A stretch of DNA of 64,000 nucleotides, taken from Spirodela intermedia. Taxonomy: Eukaryota > Streptophyta > Magnoliopsida > Alismatales > Araceae. The notes below the pieces were generated by a model. That model was not told where the DNA came from. It saw only the letters and a list, made by a program, of their open reading frames with translations, and ran no database searches. A program made the position numbers and the translations under genes. Of the stretch, positions 24,900 to 37,067 are shown one piece after another. The stretch covers positions 8,523,940 to 8,587,939 of the forward strand of contig LR746274.1 of the NCBI GenBank assembly GCA_902729315.2, written 5' to 3'. Position 1 is the first letter of the stretch. Each line of letters opens with the position of its first letter.

Positions 24900-25460
24900 T
24901 GATGAATCATGCCTTTGCATCTAATTATGATAGAAATTCATCTAAAAGGAAGGGATTATTTCAAACAAGAAATTATGAGGATAGAGAATTTAGATCTGAT
25001 TTTAAGGAGATTAAAAAAAATTAATAATATAAAATCCTTAAATGAAAAGTTTGATGTGCTCATTACCAATAGGAACTTTAATTCTTCAAATATGTCATAT
25101 TCTAGTTGTTCAACATGTGAAGATATGACACATAATGAGGAAATTTGTCATCATATTAAACAACCAGAGTCATCAAATATAGTAGAAGTTAAGCTATATA
25201 TAGCTATTCTAAATTTAATGCTCCTATCAATGAACACAATCCTAATTAGAGGAATCACCCAGATTTTTCTTAGAAAAATTTAAATCATATTCGAAATCCA
25301 GAAACTTTGGAATCTCTATTTCTTCAAAATATGTGTTAAAAATAAATTTAGATATGTGTAAATTCTTCCTATTTATTCATCTAATATTCCATCTGGGCAA
25401 ACTAATCCTTCTATGAATATGTTGTAACAAATGATGAATCAAATGATACATAATCAATTG
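24900..25460 (+). mobile_element. gag-like remnant of a gypsy element in plus orientation
   Basis: An open stretch at 24909-25283 includes CSTCEDMTHNEEICH, a CCHC-type knuckle as found at the end of plant gypsy gag proteins. In another frame just downstream comes a NPN.RNHP.FS. pattern typical of Athila-like gag, with stops in it. It is head to head with the pol remnant at 19560-24110, so it is either a separate element or the result of an inversion. Confidence 0.45.
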
Positions 25461-25469
25461 AGTTTTCCA

Positions 25470-27700
25470 AGAGACGCAACATAAATTCCAAGAGATGATA
25501 CATAATCATTGATTCAGATTTCCTCAAATTTGATTTCTAATATTTATCCATTCTCATTAACAGGAACTTATTTTTTCTTTGCACTTCACAAATCTCAAGT
25601 TCATAGTTTTACCAACTACCACTACCCTTTCATTGTAAACCCTAAAAGCTCCTAAATTCTCATAGCATCCTAGAAAAAATCTTTCAACACTTATAGGATC
25701 ATGCTTTCCTATTTCTTGCCTACCATTTATGAGGATAATGTGTTTTCATCCAAATGATATAAAGTATATAATATTTGGTTTCTTTCCTTTGAATAACTCA
25801 TGACTTTTCTTCACTATAAGTCTCATCATGACTTTATTCATTTATTACCTCTACCCAAAAATCTGAGAAACATTATTTTAAGTTAATGTACTCCAAGAGA
25901 TATGTAGTCCTATCATATTCACTATCTCAACAACTCTATCTTATTTAGGTGTTGTAGCACTAAGAAAATCATGAGTTATTTGTTGATCATCACATTAATT
26001 AAGATTTTTGAATTCTCCACGATGACCACCTTTGATTCTTTTAATCCTCAACTTCTTTTCATTCTTAGTCTTCAAGCTAAATTTCCTAAGTGCCTCAACG
26101 GTGTCACTTTTATGTCTAAGGAAAATACCCATATGAATCATCAACTATGGCAAAGCATCCTAGCTACCTTTGTTGGTAAAATCCATGTGATGTAATTCTA
26201 ACAGTTGACTAGTTCTGATTATATCATTAGGCATATGTGTTTTTCTAATCATTTTTTTCTATAAAATAAGAAGTGTTACAATAAAAGCCCTCATCTAGTT
26301 TCAACATTGGTATCATGTTCACCAATACTAAATAGTATTGCACACACAATCCTTTGCCTGCCCTCCTCCCTTCTTTAGTGCTCTTATTCTTCTTAAGCAT
26401 CAAAATAGTCAAAAGGAGAAAGACTCATTCTTTTTGAATTATGTCCCCAAGTCAAGGACTTTGATGATAGCAAATTGGATGTTAGAAAAATGGGTTCAAA
26501 CTTTTCATGCTTATCACCATGGGAAGGTGACAAAAAGAAGAGCAAGAACTATAGTCAAAGTTGAGTGATAAAAAGAAAGAGAGGGTGATGATAATGGAAT
26601 CAACATAAAACTCTCAAAATGAGGGGACTTCATCTTGCAGTTGATTTTAAGGTCTAAATTGAACAAAAACATGCCAAAAACAAATAAAATCTAGTCTCTC
26701 AACCCATTCATGAGGTTTTAATAGGATGATGAAATGTTGCCCTAGTTGGATGTCTAATGAAACTTTTCATAGCATAAACAACAATTTAGAATAAGTCAAA
26801 TTAGTATTATCTTTTAGAGCCTTCATAGTTTTAAAGTCTGATATGTTTGGGTTTTAGTACTAGTAATTTTGTCTGTTATCACATCCCTAAAGTAAGTGAT
26901 TTGTCTCAGCTTGGTAATAAGAAGTTTTAATAGTTAATAAACAAGTTATCAGATGAAGTTGTCAACTCACCTTTTGTGAGGAAGTCTCAACACTCCAAAG
27001 TGATTGAGAAAGTGAGTGCACTTGCAATGTGCATCCAAGTCTCGCCATTCATTTTACCAATATTATTGTTTCTAAAGTCAATAGTTTGCATGCAATCGTA
27101 AGAAGTTGTAAACTCATGAGTTGACTCACTTAGTAAGAGGGCCACTGCAATGCAGCAAAATAGCTCCAAATAATGAAAGACAATTATTTAGTACTGCAAG
27201 TTAGCTGCTGGAAGCTTGCAATTAACAATTGGAGTATTTCTTCAGATGATATTTCATGATATGATCGTTGCAGCATACTAATAAATTTAAACATTTAGAA
27301 GGCCTTGAGTACATGTATATAAAAAACTACTAATTGCCCTTGCCCAACACCTTGTGTGAGAAGATTAAATATAACTTTAAATATATATATATATATATAT
27401 ATATAATGACAATCGTTACATCCCATATTCATTTGTTGTGATAATCAATCATTTATTCAAAATAATTCATGATTGAGAGTATTTAAAATAATAAAATTGT
27501 ATTTCGTATTTAATGTTGTTAATGATTAGCTCCAATGCTTTAAAGAATGAGAGAGGAAATAAGATGTTATTATAATCCATCAAATATTACTAATAAATTC
27601 TTATTTTCATGATGAAATTAAATGTTTTAGAGTAAATAAATTAGGTATTTTATAATTGGTATTGAAAACGGGACGACTTTAGAGAGGTCAACGTATCATT
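25470..27700. other. gene-free AT-rich stretch
   Basis: No recognisable coding or RNA gene. It holds an AT microsatellite at about 27379-27405 and probably further retroelement debris at 25640-26280, which I could not classify. Confidence 0.35.
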
Positions 27701-28004
27701 CACCCCTTAATTAGGCTCTTATGAGCAAGCACTTCTTCGCGTTGTAATTACTCCATCTCTCTCTCTCTCTCACCCTCTCGCCCCATCTCTTCACACAGCC
27801 AGAGACTTCTGTCAAAGGAGTGATTACTACGTCGAGAACCTCGCCTACACGACGCCCGTGCATTTTTCATGTCGGCGAGCCCCCGCCGGCGTAATTTGCG
27901 CCGGCTCGTCTCTGCCCCAAGCCAGCGGGCCCTCGAGCCACGAGTTTTATTTGTTTGTTCTAATCCTCCGTCGTTGCTAGCTAATGTGCCAAATTATCAT
28001 CTGC

Positions 28005-28105
28005 GTCACCATGCTACGTCAGCCTCACAGGATATATCACAATGGGTACGTCAGCTGCACCGGATGTACTATCATGGGTACGTCAGCCGCACAGGACGTA
28101 CTGGC
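28005..28105 (+). repeat. three copies of a TACGTCAGC-containing unit
   Basis: CTACGTCAGCCTCACAGGA, GTACGTCAGCTGCACCGGA and GTACGTCAGCCGCACAGGA occur in tandem at about 30-40 bp spacing upstream of the MATE pseudogene. TACGTCA is a core bound by bZIP (TGA/CREB-like) factors, so this could be a relic of its promoter. Confidence 0.55.
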
Positions 28106-28289
28106 CGTCTCTTCCGCATTAAACGCCATGTCAATCCTTTTTCGCATTAAATGCGGTTCGTGTTCTTCACGACAGCCACCCATTATGAGCTGAAAATGTT
28201 CTAATAATGAGTCACGTGCCACAAAAGAGAGACAGTTGAAATAAATAAATAATGTGAAGTGAAAATAGTAACGACACAATATTTCTGAG

Positions 28290-28300
28290 TATTTAAATAG
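28290..28300 (+). promoter_or_regulatory. TATA-like site of the MATE pseudogene
   Basis: TATTTAAATAG lies about 130 bases before the ATG at 28429, and a GA-rich leader follows at 28385-28420, mirroring the arrangement in the intact minus-strand paralogue. Confidence 0.35.
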
Positions 28301-28428
28301 ACGCCGATCTCGTCTTGCCACTTCATATCTAATGCAGACTCTTGGAAGTCTTCATATCTATAGCTGCTGTCGAGAGATCGAGATAGAGATAGAGAGAGAG
28401 AGAGAGGAAGGGAGGGAGAGGGGAAGAG

Positions 28429-28696
28429 ATGGTTTCGAAGACACCGCTGCTGGAAGAGGACGGTGGAGGGGCGTGGGAGAGATTGAGGAGCGAGGCGGCG
28501 CAGGAGGCGAGGCATCAGGTAGTGTTTTCTCTGCCGATGATTTTGACGAACATGGCGTACTACTGCATGCCGCTCGTCTCCGCCATGTTCGCCGGCCACC
28601 TCGGCAATGTCGAGTTTGCCGGTTCCACCCTCGTGAACTCCTGGGCCACCGTCACCGGCTACGCCTTCGTGGTATCTTCCCCCTTCTTCTTCTTCT

Positions 28697-28776
<80 letters not shown>

Positions 28777-29426
28777 ACTCTCTCCCACTCTCACTCTTCC
28801 CAAGTAAAGCCGCGCGTGTACAGGCTATTGGTTATTCTTAGAAAATGGCGTTTTACTTCCGAAAGTTGACATCCAGGTTGGGCTGAGCGGGGCTCTGGAG
28901 ACGCTCTGCGGACAGGCCTACGGCGCTAAGATGTATCGGACGATGGGCATCTATCTGCAGGCGTCGATGATCATCACCATCGCCGTCTCCTGCGTCCTCG
29001 CCGTCGTCTGGTGGTTCTCGGAGCCCATCCTCATCGCCCTCCGCCAGGAGCCGGCGGTGGCGCACGCCGCCGCCGCGTACATGCGGCCGCTCATCCCCGC
29101 CCTCTTCGCCTGTGGCCTGGTTCACTGCCTGGTGAGGTTCCTGCAAGCGCAGTCGGCGAGGGCACCACTCGTTGTGTGCTCAGTCGGTCCATTAGCTCTG
29201 CACGTACTGATCGCCTACGTGCTCATGCACCCGGGGGGGATGGGGTTCGCCGGCGCCGCCGCGGCGACGGGCGTGTCGCTCTGGATATCGTTCCTGTTGC
29301 TGGGCTCCTATGTGAAGTACTCGAAGGGGTTCTCCGAGACCTGGGAGGGCTTCTCCGCCGAGGCCTTCGCGCACGTCCTGCCCGGCATGCGCTTGGCATC
29401 CCATCAGCCGTCATGCTCTGGCGTGT

Positions 29427-29459
<33 letters not shown>

Positions 29460-30196
29460 CCCGTCTCCCTCTCTCCCACTCGTACTCTCCCCATTTGACA
29501 TACGATGACCTTTAAGCAAATATCTTTAAATTTTGACAGGATCATATGATTGAGCGCAAGAAGATAGAATCTCCTTTCCCTCTCAGTTAGTGAATTCGCT
29601 CAGAATTTTATAATTTAAACGGAATTTGTAATCTTAAGAAACCAATATTTCACCTTTTATGTATCTATGGTTCAAGTTTCTTCTGGTTACATAACACTTA
29701 AATAAGCAATATCACAACAGTTGACACCAAAGGCAACATCTTTAGCCTAACCTGTGAGTCCCTTCACATAGAACTATTCTTATTGAGATATGGTTTACAC
29801 CTCATTTTATTAGACTGCAAGATATGATTTGCCACTGTTTTTATAAGGCCTTGAGCATCATAGCCTTCATACATTAACAACTATCTAGTATAGTCAATCC
29901 CAAGGTGTCATTAGAATAGTACATGCTCTAGGGTTTCCAAACAGTTGTTCTTTACCTCTTTTGATTTTCCCTTGGTCACCAATGAACATGGCTTCTTTTG
30001 CTCTGTTATATTAGCCAGTTATAACAAGATTACTGAAGAGGAGGATAATTGACACCTAAACTTGGCTTCTCCCACAGGGACTTTGGATGGCTTGGTCTGT
30101 GGCCTCTTTTGCCAAGCTTTCACTCTCCTCGTGATCATGCACCGCACTAACTGGTCAACGATACACTACCTGTGGAGAATGAAAATACTTGCTTGA
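28429..30196 (+). pseudogene. MATE transporter pseudogene lacking exons 3-6
   Basis: Exon 1 (28429-28671, [20 protein letters not shown]) and exon 2 (28877-29420) align with the intact paralogue at 5914-8665. Exon 2 has 544 bases instead of 545, from a 1-bp deletion just before ATCCCATCAGCCGTCATG, and its donor reads CTCTG|GC instead of CTCTG|GT. Intron 2 sequence then passes, without exons 3-6 (about 500 coding bases), into the last intron. The last exon (30078-30196) starts GGACTTTGGATGGCTTGG, where both relatives have one more G. The product would be truncated and lose the second half of the transporter. Exon 1 and most of exon 2 keep a good frame, so inactivation is fairly recent. The 3' flank matches that of the first MATE gene. 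An expressed N-terminal fragment is possible but unlikely to be functional. Confidence 0.88.
28692..28771 (+). repeat. CT microsatellite in intron 1 of the MATE pseudogene
   Basis: About 38 CT dinucleotides just after the exon 1 donor. The intact paralogue has a shorter CT/GA tract at the same place in its intron 1 (8368-8392), so the tract predates the duplication and has expanded here. Confidence 0.85.
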
Positions 30197-31145
30197 ATGA
30201 TAGAGAACATGCAAGAGTTACTTTGGCTTACAGTAATGGCAATAGACCAACATTGAGATTCATAATGGAGTTGTTAATTGAATGATGTCTCATATTCAAG
30301 CCAATATGTATATTTCATAGAAGGACCCTCGATTTTTGTGATAGGTTCTTAGAATCTAATGCATATATATTTGGTTTAACGGATGTCATAAATCTGGTCC
30401 TTTTCTCCAACAAACAAACAGTGTAGTTAATATTTTTCTTGTCATTGTAGATGATGCATAGGAGTTGTTCATTTTCTTCCTTGTTTTGCAATTGAATAAT
30501 AGTACTTGTATTTAAATTATTCTTGATTCAAACCAGATGTGATTGGAACCCTCATTCAAATCAGTGTCATAATATCTAATGAAGATGTGAGTAAAATTTT
30601 CACTAATTCAATGTTATATTTATATATATATATATATTATTTATTTTTAATTTCTCTCTCTCTTTGCTTCTTTCTTTATATTTATCTCTGAAATATTTAT
30701 ATATATATAGTTTTCTCTCACTATCTTTATCTCAATTAGGGGCCAACTATAATTTGAATCATTTATGCATGAGAGATAGGTATGAGAACCATTGGTTTGC
30801 ATGATGATTGACTAAAGGTGTAATTTGTTAAAATGAGACTTGAAAATTGTTTACCAAATGTAAATTCATTTTTTATTCGCTGGACATTAGTTTGAGGTTC
30901 TATGAGCCAAAGTTTTGACTGGTAAAGCAGTGTGCATTTAGCTCAACAATAATGTGAGTTTATGAGTGAGATTTGTCATCAATAAATGACAAGATGATTT
31001 CGTGATAATATTATGTCTAACAACATTAGTTAATGATAAGTTAGGGATCAAATGGTCTATTAGGCCACAACTTTAGCATGTAAATTGGCTTCTGATCAAT
31101 CACATGTTTTTATATATCTCAAAATTTGTCAGATATGTAGGCACC
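30197..31145 (+). other. 3' flank of the MATE pseudogene, homologous to 1538-2477
   Basis: Non-coding. Blocks such as CTTTGGCTTACA, ATGTCTCATATTCAAG and GTGAGTTTAT recur in the same order as in the first MATE flank. An AT microsatellite lies near 30620-30640. Homology ends at about 31145, where the other locus has an LTR-like insertion. Confidence 0.6.
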
Positions 31146-32590
31146 CAGATCTAGTGGAACTTTTGAGGATGAAGGTATTAGAGCATATAGTGCCATGAAA
31201 TTCAAAAAATTCAAAGGACATCAATTTTAAACATTAATGTTTTTTATTGAAATTTGTATATGTGTTGGTGAGAATACTAGCTTTCGTTTTAAAATACATT
31301 ATAGTCATTGAAGAAAAATCAAAAATTATAAATATAGGAACGTCCCATATTTTAGAAATAATAGAGAGAGGGAGAGAGCCACAACGACCATTCTATCCAG
31401 CCCACAATCTAGTTGTAAGTTGAAAGTCAAGAAGAAATAGAGTACTACTTTGTAATGAACACTTGTGACAAAGATGCTTGATTAAATTTTCAATAGTGCA
31501 CTCGCAAACAAAGGATGATATGTACATCAACAAGAGAGTCTCCATCAATTAAATCCCCAAGTTCTCATCTTTCAAATATCAAAGTCAAATGGTTGCCTTA
31601 TTTCTACTTGACACTTGTGAGAAAGATGGTTTATTAAATTTTAAATAGTGCCCTGACAGTTGAAAGATGATTAGTAGCTCAACAAGAGTGTCCATAATTT
31701 ACATATCCAAGTTCTCATATCTCAAATAGCAAAGTCTGATGTAACAATATAGTATTTATGCGATTTTCAATACAATGCACTTTAAGAATATGCTAAATTG
31801 TGAAGTACGTTAACATGATTCTGAAAACACCTTGAGATGTATAATGGGCTTATATATGACAAAAGTCTATAATGACAAAAATTTCATTTCAAAATATTTT
31901 GATTAATGTAGGATTTTCTGGCCTTCAAAGCCTCAAAGATTTTGATATAGACAAAGAATAGTGTGATAGTCTACAAATGATAATCTCTTGTTATGTTTAA
32001 TATGTGATTTTTCATAGATTAAATCACATAATTAAATGAAGTGAAATTCATTGAAGGGCTGAATGATCTACATTTATAATCCAGATGATTAAAATTATTT
32101 TTGACTGCAATATATTGTCATGGATATGGGCATCCGATTGTTGGAAAAATAATTCAAAGAAAACACAAGAGAACCAATAGTATCAAAATTTAAACATTTT
32201 TAGTTCTGAATTTTACAAGATATATGAAAGTGTTTTGTATTTGAAATTCAAGCGTGAAGGTGACCCAATAAGGTTCACTAAATTATCCATAGGTGACCAT
32301 TATGACCTTTATGATAGATTAAGATGAAGTATAAAATGAGTCCTTTGTGTCCATATTAGGGAGTCAGTGAAAGAAGAAAAGTAGAATCAAGAAGAGAGCT
32401 TTTCATTCCTCTATGTTCTTAATTTAAGCAGTCAAAGTGAAATCTTCATCATTGATCACCCAAAGGGCAGAAAGTTTACTTGAGCTCAGGCCCTCAATAA
32501 TTTTACTTTTCATTTGCTTCCCCAATTCAAGAGAAAGGTTTTACAAGTAAAAGAAGATACAAGCTCTGTAGCAAGCTGGTTGATATCTTA
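31146..32590. other. gene-free AT-rich stretch
   Basis: A duplicated block (TTGACACTTGTGAGAAAGATG-like text) occurs at about 31450-31560 and 31600-31740. No coding signal was seen. Confidence 0.3.
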
Positions 32591-32850
32591 ACCTTCAACA
32601 TAGAGGTTCATTACCACCTGCATATTTAGTGGTTGCTCATCAGAATTATATAATCCAACATATAGGTTCACTGAAGTCTCCATAGTTAGTGGTTGGTCCC
32701 TAGAGCTGTAGAATCCAGCATAGAGGCTCATTGAGGACTGTACATTTGTTGGAGGCTTGCTAAAATTGATATTCATATGTAACTTAGTAGAACCTAAGTA
32801 CTTTGTCCTTATAGAGTGGAGTAGGTCGAATTCACCAAACTACTACAAAA
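32591..32850 (-). other. possible exon fragment with three 20-residue tandem repeats
   Basis: On the minus strand an open stretch encodes NLYVGLYNSDEQPLNMQVVM-like units. The DNA period is exactly 60 bp (units starting at 32597, 32657 and 32717 on the plus strand), so the frame is kept. The frame stays open upstream to an acceptor-like TTTTGTAG near 32850, and a donor-like GAAG|GTTAAG sits at about 32590. I do not recognise the protein. It may be a gene relic or one exon of a small repeat protein; no other exons were identified. Confidence 0.3.
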
Positions 32851-34902
32851 TATTGAGTTTCAAAATATAAAAAAAATAATTCTATATTTTTTTTCTTGAA
32901 CTATCATGCTGCCAAAGCTAAACTAACAATATTTCTTGCTACAAACCTCTGAAAAGGTCTCATGTAAATCTGCGATGAATCAAAATATTTGATGGCTTGA
33001 CTTTCAAGTAAAGATCTATGGTGACTTAAAATTATAAGAAAATAAAGATAGAAAAGAAAAAATGACATCCATGAATGATGTAATATACCAAACTTCATAT
33101 CAGCATATGAGAGGTTACATTGCATAATAGTGAAATATATATAAAGTTTTATATTTAGGTATTGAATAAATTATGTTTCAAAAGAGTCTAATGAATCAAT
33201 CATCACCTCTCAATACATAGAATTCATGCCACGTAATAACATAGAGTACAAGTTTCGTATGTAAATAATAAGAAATTATATTGTACATTAATAGAGTATG
33301 TCAAGTTTCATGCACTACTACGTGAGAAGCTACCTTGTAGATTAGTCAAGTATATCTAACTTCATATGCCATTATGTAAGAACTTTTTTTATGAAATAAC
33401 TGTTGTAGCATTAAATGTACATTGTTCTGATGATGAAAAGTACATATAAGATCAATTAAAAGATTGAATTATACATCCTTATCACTATGCACACAAATGA
33501 ACTTAATTAAGAATTAATTTAAGAATAAAATAAAATAATAATATCAAAAATATAAATAGTAATCTAAAGAGTAACTTCTTATATAAAATTTCTGAATTTA
33601 GTACGTTTTATCATATGGACTTCTTATTTTGTATACTGATTTGAAAACTATCAATATTTATAGAATTTACAACAATGAAAAAGTGAAAATTAGCACAACT
33701 AGATCATCTAGCATTCTTAAGTAAAAATTCACCATGAAAGCTTACTAAGTCTAGTATCTATTCATGATGTTAAATCATAACTTTTGAATATTTTGACAAA
33801 AAAATAAATGACTTAATTTATAATGTCCTTTCTACTGAAGAATATTTTTTTAATATTAATGAATATCCTTTTAAAATGTTATAAATGTTTTGTATCACTA
33901 AACTTGTAAACTTACAAGTTGAAATTTTGATTCAATCTACTTAGAAACATATTTTATTTGAGGCAATTGGAATAAGTTTTAAATGTCAAATTTTAACTAC
34001 ATTTGGACATGTATTATTGATCCTTATCTTGGATCCTTATGGACTTGATTGAATTGATATGCTTTATATATAAACGTTGAGACTTAAAGGTAACAAGTAT
34101 TGGTTTCTAAAGATGATATCAAAATATTTAAAGGACATGTCATATTAGTTTTTCTCCTATTTAAACTTTTGGCGAACTTTAAAGCTCTCCATCAAGATCT
34201 TCCCATTACAAGCTTTAACAATGTGTGAATTAAAACATCCTCTTCATCAGCTGGATCTGATGATTAATGACTATTCAATTGAAATTGATGCTCTTCATCA
34301 AGCCTTGAGATAACTAGATTGTGAGTGGAGAGTAATTTTTGACGTAGACACTTGGTGCTTGTAGCCATATTTGACCCAAGAGGGGTTGATGTGTTGAAAG
34401 TTAGCTTTCTATGGGAATGATGTTGAGAGATTTAAGCCACTTATCTCATTAAGTGTAATATTTATTTCTAATGAAAATAGTTAAGCCTGAAAAAGATAAC
34501 TGCCTGTGGGACTAGAAGTTGCCAAGCGAAACTAGTATAGAAATTGTCTTCTTGGTGAGAGGCTGCTTAGAGATCTTACCACTATGAACAACCATTCATG
34601 TATGTGTTGACACACAAACCACTTATGTGGACACATACCACTTGTATTGACACATAAAATATAGAAAAAACCTGATGAGTTAACATATAGACCACCATAT
34701 TTAGGAAATTATCCTAGAAATAAAAAACCCATAAAAACTTATAAAAACTCAAATTGACCTCAATCTTGGTGCTTCAACTAGTCATATAATTCTAACATAG
34801 TGTAGCAAGATAGAGTTGTGAAACCTACTTTCTTAAATAACTTTTGAGCCCTATGGAATATATCTTTCATGGCATAAAGCATTAGTAATTTTCTTGAAGA
34901 TG

Positions 34903-35160
34903 TTGGAACTATAGGACGAAGTGAAACACCAAGCGTGGGGGTGAATTAGGGTTTTAGGAATTTCTTAAAACTTTTTGATTTATGCAGAACCTATGTGTAT
35001 CTGTCACAATCTATGTTGATGCACAAATATTGTGATAAAAATTTTCAACTCTCTTTCATAAAGAATATCAAGATTTTTACATTATCTTGCCCCTTAGCTA
35101 TTTCTAGTCTTAAAGAGAACTTCCCACCAATGTTTATTTATTATCATAAATTACACATTG
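34903..35160 (+). repeat. LTR-like dispersed repeat, copy 3
   Basis: Starts TGTTGGAACTATAGGACGAA, continues GTGAAACACCAAGCGTGGGG and GTGAATTAGGG, then blocks shared with 2478-2935 and 14711-15135. It becomes unrecognisable after about 35160. Confidence 0.5.
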
Positions 35161-36740
35161 ATACTTGATAATGCATTGATTTTTGGTTTTAATGTATGAA
35201 AAATTAACAATATTTATAACTGAACTTTCTAAATAAACTCTAGTAGTGGTACAAGTTTAGGTAGATCCTCAAAGATGATGATAACTAGTTTAAATAATTG
35301 AAAGATAATTGAAAAGAAAATAAAAAAATGAAATAAGGTGTGATTCGAGATCTTCCTCCTTCCTTTTGCTCTTCAGCCTCCTTTGCTACCTGATGACCTC
35401 ATGCCCACTAGTCAACCCTCTGTCCAACCTTCCATCAGCACCCTTAGAGGAGCAAGAAATATCCTTTTCTCTTCCTCATATGTAGAAAATCTCTCATTTA
35501 GCTTTGATTCAACCATTTTTGACTTGTATTTTTTTGCTCTAATTCCTAGCAAAACTTATATTTTTTAATATATTCATGCACTCATCTATAAGTAACAAAG
35601 ATTCATTTCAAATTTTAGATTAATTAGACATGTATTTGCAGAGAAATCATGATTTTTGAATCAAGATTCATTTAGATCTTCATTTTTTTAGGATTTTTCC
35701 TGAATTTTTTGAATTTTCCGATCGATTCCTATTGTTCCTAGAATTTTCCAATCATTTCAAAGGATTTCTTGGATTTTTCGGGAATTTCTGGGTATTTCTT
35801 GTATTTCCAGGGTTTTTTCGAGCATTTCTGCAATCATCCCTTTATTTTCTATTGGGTTAAGTTGTGGAAGACATAGGGATCAAACCTAGGCCACCCAGAT
35901 GGCATTGCTCAATCTTTTATGAGTATTGTTAGTTGAAAAAATACTCATAAAAGATTCAGAATATAAACTTTAGACTTGATGTTATGAAATTATTAAACAA
36001 ATCTCAATAATTAAATATAGAAACCTTGATTGAAAATAAGATAGGAGCCATGCATCATTACTCGATTATAAGTTTGTTTCAATCTTTTGTCCCAAAATAA
36101 TCTTAAGTGATTCAAAGAGGCTACCATATTACACTAAAATCAATGAGATTATTGTAACCACATAAAGCATACTAAAGAAATTTTGCACACCAAGACTTTG
36201 GCAAGTGATTTCTTGATCTAGACTTTGGACTTTATATTATATGACTTTTACATCACAAGAAAATAATGTAAATTTAACATGTCCTTCAATATTGATACAT
36301 GTAGTTTGTATTTAATTTCTTTATAAATATTTTTTTTATTTTTATTCCAACAATAATACTATAGTCTAAACACACTCTTATATGACATTCAAATAAATGA
36401 ACCATTACGAAAATATAGTAAAATTTGGTGGCATAACACTAATATAATATTTCTTGGTATAGGATTTTGACTTCAATTGAATGTTAAAAATAATAAATTA
36501 TACAGAAATAATAAAAAAATATTTAAAATTTTTTAGGGATGTTTTATTTAGTAACTAATACGTGAATATGACATTTTTAGGTGGGCCGTGTTTTTAAAAT
36601 ATGAACCATTTGTGTAGGACAGACTCCTCGTAGAGGGTGGGGTTTTCTTTTAGGAAAATTTTAGAAACACCCTCCACATATTAGGTTATTCTTTAATTAA
36701 AAAATATCATGGTAAAATATTGTTTATATTCTTTTGATTT
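35161..36740. other. AT-rich spacer upstream of the 37 kb gene
   Basis: No gene was seen. Around 35690-35830 there is a run of degenerate GGATTTTTC/GGAATTTC-type repeats. The sequence becomes GC-rich from about 36750, where the promoter and 5' UTR of the next gene begin. Confidence 0.35.
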
Positions 36741-37067
36741 TGTAAATGGCGAACCGGATTAAACCGGGTTTAACCGGTTCGAACCAGCCCGATCCGGAGA
36801 CAGAGGGAGAGAGAGAGAAATGCGGCTCGCCGCGTCTATCGGGAGTTCAAAAGGGGGAAAACCTCCCCGACTGAGGCGGTGTTTTCGTTCTCCCGCGCTC
36901 TCCATCAACCTCCCCGCCATCGTCGAGCATTCCGGAGGAAGTGGAGAGGAAGAAGACAGATCAAATCCATAGCTGCTGATCCGAGCTCTGCTGATCCAAG
37001 TTCTGCTTCTCTGCGTCGGCCCTCTTGCTCCTCTTTGCCCTGGTGCTCGGCTGATTGGCTCCACCTG

